64,000 bases of DNA from UBA10649 sp963749905 (GTDB lineage Bacteria; Actinomycetota; Actinomycetes; S36-B12). Positions within the stretch are counted from its first letter, which is position 1. Every line of letters starts with the position of its first letter. The notes under the pieces are model-generated. The model was not told the origin of the DNA. It saw nothing but the letters and a program-made list of their open reading frames with translations, and did no database searches. The stretch is taken from NCBI GenBank assembly GCA_963749905.1, contig CAVVOF010000003.1, positions 372,001 to 436,000 on the forward strand, in the 5' to 3' direction. Both the position numbers and the translations under genes were made by a program. Positions 58,062 to 64,000 of this stretch are shown in pieces.

Positions 58062-59414
58062 TCACCGACGGGCGGCCAGTACGTCGCGGTACCAGCGGGC
58101 GCTGTCCTTCGGCGTACGTGTCCCGGTGGCGGGATCGACGCGCACGATTCCGAACTTCTTGGTCCACCCGGACGCCCACTCGAGGTTGTCCATCAGGCTC
58201 CAGGCGTAGTAGCCCCGCACGTCGAAGCCACGGTCACGACTGCGCAGGAGGGTCCGCAGATGGTCCCGGATGTACTCGATCCGCAGGGGATCGTGGATCT
58301 GGCCGTCGACGGTGTCCTCGGCCACGGCGGCCCCGTTCTCGCAGATCCACAGCGGAACCGCCGGCAGGTGATCCGTCGCCTTGCGCAGCGCCAGCTCGAG
58401 GCCGTCGGGGTAGACCTCCCAGCCCATGTCCGTGAACGGCGGGCGCGGAGCGAACTGCATCGGGGGGCAGGCCGGGAATGCGGCCGTGTCCTGGCCGACC
58501 GCGTGGGCCTCGGCCGCGCCCGGCCCCGCCACCCGCATCACGGAGTAGTAGTTCTCGCCGAGCCAGTCGATGGGTGCCGACAGGATCGGGTTGTCGTCCT
58601 CGCGCACGAATGACCAGTCGGTCACGGACGAGCAGGACTCCCGCAGGTCGTCGGGGATGCCGTTGCCCGCCAGCAGGTCCAGGAAGATGCGGTTCTGCAG
58701 GCCGTCGATGTGACGGGCTACCTCCGCCATCGACTCGTCCTCCGCGATCACCGGAATGAGGTTGAGGACGATGCCGAGATTGCGTGCGCCCGCCCCGCGC
58801 AGTCGCTCGATCGCGAGGCCGTGCCCGAGGATCAGGTGGTACGCCGCGGCCAGCGAGGCGCCCGGCTCCTGGCGACCCGGCGCGAAGTAGCCGGAGCTGT
58901 ACCCGAGGAACGCCGAGCACCATGGCTCGTTGAGGGTGGCCCACCGGTCGACCCGATCGGCGTAGCGCTCCCCCATCGCAGCCGCGTAGTCGGCGAACCG
59001 GTAGGCGGTATCCCGGTTGGGCCAGCCGCCGGCCTCCTCCAACGGGCTCGGCAGGTCCCAGTGGAACAGCGTGGCGACCGGCCGGATGCCGCGCGCCAGC
59101 AGACCGTCGATAAGCCGGTCGTAGAACTCGAGACCGCTCTCGGACAGCGCCCCGGAGCCTGTCGGCATGACCCGAGGCCAGGAGATCGAGAACCGGTAGG
59201 CATCCACACCGAGCCAGGACAGCAGGTCGAGATCCTCATCGAGGCGATGCACATGATCACAGGCCGGCTCACCCGTGGCCCCGTCGACGATCGTCCCCGG
59301 GATCTCCGAGAAGTCATCCCAGTTGCACCGGCCACGACCGGCGACGTCGCCCTCGATCTGCCATGCCGAAGTAGCCACACCGAGCTCGAAGCCCGGCGGG
59401 AAGTCCAGGTCCAT
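58062..59414 (-). CDS. GH1 beta-glucosidase
   Basis: A 450-residue TIM-barrel enzyme. The N-terminus is FELGVATSAWQIEGD, the acid/base Glu is in WATLNEPWCSAF and the nucleophile Glu in LWICENGAA. WSLMDNLEWASGWTKKFGIV is typical of GH1. It is intracellular with no signal peptide and hydrolyses beta-glucosides or beta-galactosides imported by the ABC transporter. ATG at 59414 is close behind the permease stop, in the same operon. Confidence 0.95.
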   Translation of the reverse strand: MDLDFPPGFELGVATSAWQIEGDVAGRGRCNWDDFSEIPGTIVDGATGEPACDHVHRLDEDLDLLSWLGVDAYRFSISWPRVMPTGSGALSESGLEFYDRLIDGLLARGIRPVATLFHWDLPSPLEEAGGWPNRDTAYRFADYAAAMGERYADRVDRWATLNEPWCSAFLGYSSGYFAPGRQEPGASLAAAYHLILGHGLAIERLRGAGARNLGIVLNLIPVIAEDESMAEVARHIDGLQNRIFLDLLAGNGIPDDLRESCSSVTDWSFVREDDNPILSAPIDWLGENYYSVMRVAGPGAAEAHAVGQDTAAFPACPPMQFAPRPPFTDMGWEVYPDGLELALRKATDHLPAVPLWICENGAAVAEDTVDGQIHDPLRIEYIRDHLRTLLRSRDRGFDVRGYYAWSLMDNLEWASGWTKKFGIVRVDPATGTRTPKDSARWYRDVLAARR

Positions 59415-59416
59415 CG

Positions 59417-60394
59417 TTACCCCTTGACTGAGCCAGCCAGCAGACCGCGCACGAAGAAGCGCTGCAGCGAGAAGAAGACGATCAGGGGGACCACGATGGC
59501 GATGAACGCGCCAGCCGTCACGAGATGCAGTTGTGCGCCGTAGGAGCCCTTGATGTTCGCTAGATAGGCCGTGATCGGCGCCACGTCAGGAGTGCCTCCC
59601 GCGAACGTCAGAGCGACGAGCAGGTCGTTCCAGACCCACAGGAACTGGAAGATCGCGAATGATGCGATGGCCGGAACGGTGAGCGGCAGCACCAGCTTGC
59701 GGAAGATCAGGAAGTGGCTGGCGCCGTCCACCCTGGCCGCCTCGAACAGCTCGCGCGGCAGCTGGCTGACGAAGTTGTGGAGCAGGAAGATCGCCAGTGG
59801 CAACGCGAACATCGTGTGCGCGACCCACAGGGGGATGTACGTGCCGACGAACAGCGACTGCTCCGACCCGGGTTTGTTCAGGTCTGGGAACAGTGGGATC
59901 GGCCCCAGGCTCCAGCCCTTGTTGAACATCGTCAGCAGCGGCAGCAGTGACATCTGCAGCGGGATCACCTGGAGGGCGAAGATGGTGAAGAAGAGGAACG
60001 TCGACCCCTTGAACGGGATCCAGGCGATCGCGTAGGCGGCCATCGACGCGATGACCAGAGGGAAGATCGCGGCCGGGATCGCGATGGCGAACGAGTTCCA
60101 GAAGTAGGGCTCGATGCCGTTCGGGATCACGCTGCCGCCGGTGAGGACCTCGCTGTAGTTGCTCAGCGTGAGCGCCGGGTCGGTGAAGATCGTCCACCAG
60201 CCGGAATTCTGGGCCTGCTCGGACGGCCGCAGCGAGGTGACCAGGAGGCCGAAGGTCGGGATGGTCCACAGGATCGTGATGAGGATGACCAGGCCCGTGG
60301 CCCAAGGGCTGCTGAGCTTGCGCCGGGCCGCCTCGGGGATGGACTCCTCGCGGGGCTGTGGGATCGGGATGACCTCGTGGGCTTCGACGCTCAT
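59417..60394 (-). CDS. Sugar ABC transporter permease (MalG-type)
   Basis: A 325-residue permease with six helices, an N-terminal cytosolic tail and the EAA loop ELFEAARVDGASHFLIFRKL. The fold is the MalG type of the carbohydrate uptake-1 family. The ATG at 60394 overlaps the first permease stop as ATGA. It works with the upstream permease, the binding protein and the divergent ATPase. Confidence 0.95.
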   Translation of the reverse strand: MSVEAHEVIPIPQPREESIPEAARRKLSSPWATGLVILITILWTIPTFGLLVTSLRPSEQAQNSGWWTIFTDPALTLSNYSEVLTGGSVIPNGIEPYFWNSFAIAIPAAIFPLVIASMAAYAIAWIPFKGSTFLFFTIFALQVIPLQMSLLPLLTMFNKGWSLGPIPLFPDLNKPGSEQSLFVGTYIPLWVAHTMFALPLAIFLLHNFVSQLPRELFEAARVDGASHFLIFRKLVLPLTVPAIASFAIFQFLWVWNDLLVALTFAGGTPDVAPITAYLANIKGSYGAQLHLVTAGAFIAIVVPLIVFFSLQRFFVRGLLAGSVKG

Positions 60395-61371
60395 CGGATC
60401 GTCCGCTCCTTTCGCAGCTGCATGACGTTGTAGGCGATCAGCGGGATGATCGCGACGAACAGCACCACGGCGAGCGCACTGCCCCGTCCGACATCGAATT
60501 GGACGAACGCCTGTGCGTACATCTCGTTGGCGACGACCTGGGTACCGAAGTTGCCGTTCGTCATGACGCGGACGATGTCGAAGACCTTGAGGACGGCGAT
60601 GACGATCGTGGTGAGGACGACGATCAGCGTGCTGCGGACCATCGGGATGGTGACCCTGCTGAAGAGCTTCCAACCCGTGGCGCCATCGAGTTCGGCCGCC
60701 TCGACGACGTCGCCGGGGATGGCCTTGATGGCGGCAGAGAGGACGACCATGGCGAAGCCGACCTGGATCCAGATCATGATCACCATCAGGAAGAAGTTGT
60801 TCCATGGCTGGAAGAGCAGCCAGTTGGGCGGTTCCTCCACGCCCAGCCACATCACGACCTGACTCAGCAGGCCGACCTGCTCCTGGGCCGGGTCGCGGTA
60901 CTCGTAGACGAGGCCCCAGATGATGCCCGCGCCCACGAAGGAGATGGCCATGGGCATGAAGATCAGGGACTTCGAGATCGACTCCCTGCGCATGCGGTCG
61001 AGCAGCAGCGCGAGCATCAGGCCGATGCCCGTGGAGACCAGCGGGGCGATGACGATCCACAGTGCGGTGTTGATCAGGAAGGTGCGATTGGCCTCGACCG
61101 TGAAGATCCACCCGTAGTTGGCGAGCCCGACGAAGTCCTCGCCGTTCGGGCCCTTGAAGCTGCCGAAGGTGGTCAGGACGGCTGGGGCGATCAATCCGTA
61201 GGACAGCAGCAGCACCGCCGGCCCGAGGAACACGATCATGGCGGCGGGGAACTGCAGCTTCCCCTTCGCTCTGGCGCCAATGAAGAAGATGATGAGCAGC
61301 AGACCCAGGAAGACCGCAATGGCCGCGAAGCCCGTTGCCACCTTCGCCAGGCCGGCAGTGATCTCTTCCAC
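60391..61371 (-). CDS. Sugar ABC transporter permease (MalF/UgpA-type)
   Basis: A 326-residue permease with seven to eight helices. The EAA loop is DVVEAAELDGATGWKLFSRV. An extra N-terminal helix is present (GFAAIAVFLGLLLIIFFIG). GTG at 61371 follows GAGGAGG. A 160-bp gap with a hairpin separates it from the binding protein gene, so expression is probably lower than that of the binding protein. Confidence 0.95.
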   Translation of the reverse strand: MEEITAGLAKVATGFAAIAVFLGLLLIIFFIGARAKGKLQFPAAMIVFLGPAVLLLSYGLIAPAVLTTFGSFKGPNGEDFVGLANYGWIFTVEANRTFLINTALWIVIAPLVSTGIGLMLALLLDRMRRESISKSLIFMPMAISFVGAGIIWGLVYEYRDPAQEQVGLLSQVVMWLGVEEPPNWLLFQPWNNFFLMVIMIWIQVGFAMVVLSAAIKAIPGDVVEAAELDGATGWKLFSRVTIPMVRSTLIVVLTTIVIAVLKVFDIVRVMTNGNFGTQVVANEMYAQAFVQFDVGRGSALAVVLFVAIIPLIAYNVMQLRKERTIR

Positions 61372-61446
61372 CGAACCTCCTCGCTCCGTACGTGTGCTGA
61401 ATCCCTACGGACTGCCTATCGGAACCCGTCCTTCATGCGGTCATGG

Positions 61447-61499
61447 CTGAGGGCCGGGGTCCAAGAGTGTGTCTACACCCTCGGAGCCCCGGCCCTCAG
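61447..61499 (-). terminator. Intercistronic hairpin between binding protein and permease genes
   Basis: Perfect 13-bp arms (CTGAGGGCCGGGG and its complement) around a 27-nt loop lie 32 bp downstream of the binding protein stop. Such hairpins often reduce read-through and protect the upstream mRNA, which fits the need for excess binding protein. Confidence 0.7.
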
Positions 61500-61530
61500 T
61501 CAATCTGTACAACTAGCGGCGACCGTTAGG

Positions 61531-62943
61531 TCAGGACGCGGGCCATGCGTCGTCCATCGCCTGCAGGACCTCTTCGGTCGGCTTGTCCTCGCCGAACCAA
61601 GCGGTCATCTGCGTCCACATCGCACCGGCGCCGACAGGAGCCGGCATCAGATCCGAGGCATCGAAGCGGAAGATGCCGTTGGGATCAGTGAGGAACTGTG
61701 CGGACAGCTGGGCAATCGCGTCGGTGTACGTGTCCAGCGGAACGCCACTGTTCGCGGAGACCCAGCCACCGGGCTGTGCCGCACGAGCGGTGTGGTACTC
61801 CGGGGAGGACAGGTACGTCTGGACGGCCTGGACCTCAGGACGATCCGAGAACGCGGTGGTGAACTCGCCGCCACCGACGACCGGGTTCGGGAACTCGTCG
61901 CTGATCTGCGGCAGGAAGAAGGCGAACACGTCGCCGTCCTCAGCCACAACCGCACCCGGCTTGAAGGACTCCCACTGGGCCGCGTAGAACGAGGCCTGCT
62001 GGAGCATCCCGCACTGGGCGTCGAGGATCGGCTTGCCAGCATCCTGGAACGCGGTCGTCGCGATGGTCTGGACGTTGCCGAAGCCACCGTTGACGTAGTC
62101 AGGGTTCTTCATCCAGCCAGAGATGGTGTCCATGGCCTGAGTGATCTCGGGCGAGTTGAACAGCACCTCGTGCGCGACCCACTGGTCGTACACGTCGCCA
62201 CCCTGCTGACGCAGGACGACCTGCTCCAGCCAGTCAGTGGCCGGCCAACCAGTGGCGCCACCGGACTCGATGCCACCGCACCACGGCTTGATGCCGTCGG
62301 CGACCATCTGGTCACTGAGCGTGAAGAGCTCGTCCCACGTGGTGGGAACGGTGTAGCCCTTCTCCGCGAAGACCGTCGGCGAGTACCACACGAAGGACTT
62401 CATGTTGGAGCTGTTCGGCGCACCGTAGAAGGTGCCGTCGACGCTGCCGTAGGCCTTCCATGCCGGGTTCCAGTACTGGTCGACGTTGGCGGCGACACCC
62501 TCGGGCGCCGCGACCGGGCCACCCTGCTCGACGAGCTTGGCAAGCAGACCGGGCTGCGGGATCCACGCGAGATCGGGGGCGTTGCCGCCGGCGATACGGG
62601 TGGGCAGCTGAGCCTCGAACTGATCGCTGCCTTCGTAGACGATGTCGATGCCGGTGCAGTCCTCGAAGGGCTTCCAGGCATCTTCGTAGCGCTGCTGCTC
62701 GGGGGGCAGGACGGACGTGAACAGAGTCACGGAGGTGCCGTCGTTGCCCATGTAGTCGGCGTACGCTTCGCAACCCGCGGCAACGTCGCCGCCGGCCTCG
62801 GCGCTGGCCTCAGTGGTGGCAGCAGCCTCGCTGCTGGCTTCGCTCGAGGAGCTGTCACCGCCACCACAAGCGGCAAGCAGCAGGGTCGCTGCCGCACCAC
62901 CCATGACGAGGGCTGCTCCACGGCGCCGCATCGATGCGGTCAT
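61531..62943 (-). CDS. Sugar ABC transporter substrate-binding lipoprotein
   Basis: A 470-residue protein with a signal and lipobox (AAATLLLAACGGGDSS), a Ser/Glu/Ala-rich linker, and an extracellular solute-binding domain of the MalE type: VTLFTSVLPPEQQRYEDAWK, then IAGGNAPDLAWIPQPGLLAKL and FYGAPNSSNMKSFVWYSPTVF. ATG at 62943 follows AAGGAG. The substrate is inferred to be an oligosaccharide or glycoside from the adjacent GH1 and GH32-like enzymes. Confidence 0.93.
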   Translation of the reverse strand: MTASMRRRGAALVMGGAAATLLLAACGGGDSSSSEASSEAAATTEASAEAGGDVAAGCEAYADYMGNDGTSVTLFTSVLPPEQQRYEDAWKPFEDCTGIDIVYEGSDQFEAQLPTRIAGGNAPDLAWIPQPGLLAKLVEQGGPVAAPEGVAANVDQYWNPAWKAYGSVDGTFYGAPNSSNMKSFVWYSPTVFAEKGYTVPTTWDELFTLSDQMVADGIKPWCGGIESGGATGWPATDWLEQVVLRQQGGDVYDQWVAHEVLFNSPEITQAMDTISGWMKNPDYVNGGFGNVQTIATTAFQDAGKPILDAQCGMLQQASFYAAQWESFKPGAVVAEDGDVFAFFLPQISDEFPNPVVGGGEFTTAFSDRPEVQAVQTYLSSPEYHTARAAQPGGWVSANSGVPLDTYTDAIAQLSAQFLTDPNGIFRFDASDLMPAPVGAGAMWTQMTAWFGEDKPTEEVLQAMDDAWPAS

Positions 62944-63017
62944 GGAATCTCCTTGCGTGTTGGTTTCGACGGGGAAGGTCCCCGAACGATGCTCCGCCGA
63001 CCCACAGGTTCGGGCGA

Positions 63018-63140
63018 CGTAAACGCTTCCATCCAATCGCGCAGGAGGGGTCGAGGCAACCCCGGAGGGCAATGAAGGCACAACAAAAGCATCACGATTT
63101 GGTATACGCGTTGCGGTCGGCTGCATGCAAACGAGTTGCA
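63018..63140. promoter_or_regulatory. LacI-family-type operators in the sugar cluster
   Basis: CGTAAACGCTTCCA (63018-63031) reads TGGAAGCGTTTACG on the minus strand, close to the LacI/CcpA-type consensus TGNAANCGNTNNCA. A second palindrome TGCAA-ACGAG-TTGCA lies at 63126-63140. They sit in the divergent gap between the binding protein and the ATPase gene. No LacI-type regulator is in the window, so it would act in trans. Confidence 0.6.
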
Positions 63141-63271
63141 GCAGGACGGCGGCCGTCCTTCGGGAGTCCACCCCCGGGCGCTCGGTCGTCCACTACGGTG
63201 GGACCGCACCCGACCGGGTGCACCTTCCACTCGGATCGTCCGGCACGTTCCTGCCGGTAGAAGGAGTCAGC

Positions 63272-64000
<729 letters not shown>

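Overview
The window is a 64 kb piece of a chromosome from a high-GC actinomycete (Actinomycetota). The evidence is mycothiol metabolism (mca), an F420-type deazaflavin nitroreductase family protein, the actinobacterial families DUF4245, DUF4307, DUF6542, DUF3817 and TIGR04338/DUF2786, a SURF1 of actinobacterial type, and dense -10-like hexamers (TAnnnT) placed 6-7 nt in front of start codons, which is the signature of leaderless transcription. Nearly all of it is single-copy housekeeping and metabolic sequence. I see no prophage, transposase, integrase or CRISPR array. The genus cannot be named from the sequence alone.

Layout. 1-5050: a partial ychF GTPase, a large PAS/GGDEF/EAL c-di-GMP protein, a small nickel-binding-family protein and a DUF6542 membrane protein. 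5047-17546: ispH, xseA-xseB, DUF4245, a lipoprotein, glpX, an amylosucrase-type GH13 enzyme, class I fumarase, a secreted lysozyme-fold protein, a membrane protein, phoH and uppS. 17579-25235: a thioredoxin-domain protein, a divergent dapB homologue, a gene-poor stretch of palindromic repeats, a DUF202/DUF202/DUF5522 operon, DUF302, a DrrAB-like ABC exporter and an NAD-dependent epimerase. 25264-33352: a TetR regulator with clear operators, YdeI and AlkD-like proteins, an SPFH/NfeD pair, a DUF2834/VOC pair, a molybdate uptake operon (HTH-TOBE regulator, modABC) and ung. 33359-38214: hsp20 behind a CIRCE-like operator, DUF3817 with a PfkB sugar kinase, a deazaflavin nitroreductase, SURF1, mca and DUF4307. 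38351-43555: a MoxR ATPase with a VWA protein, greA and ilvA. 43652-55472: a DUF2786/TIGR04338 pair, a major facilitator, a sulfatase, a DUF1345-like protein, metB, an M15 peptidase, msrA, a hydrolase, cystathionine beta-synthase, a metallo-beta-lactamase fold protein and Bax inhibitor-1. 55521-57083: a repeat, an odd tRNA with a UAA anticodon, UdgB and dienelactone hydrolase. 57101-64000: a carbohydrate cluster with a GH32-like enzyme, a GH1 beta-glucosidase, two ABC permeases, a binding protein and a divergent MsmK/UgpC-type ATPase, probably under LacI-family control.

Four genes (ychF, uppS, mca, an alpha/beta hydrolase) each carry one apparent extra base that breaks an otherwise complete protein. 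Because uppS is normally essential and all four events are +1, I suspect assembly or read errors, though the sequence cannot prove this.

The most notable non-coding features are several families of long perfect or near-perfect palindromes at gene ends (three copies of one family, two of another, a 70-bp perfect palindrome, and others), very compact divergent leaderless promoters that share -10 bases, a seven-codon leaderless upstream ORF coupled to the major facilitator gene, and a class I tRNA with a leucine-type UAA anticodon.
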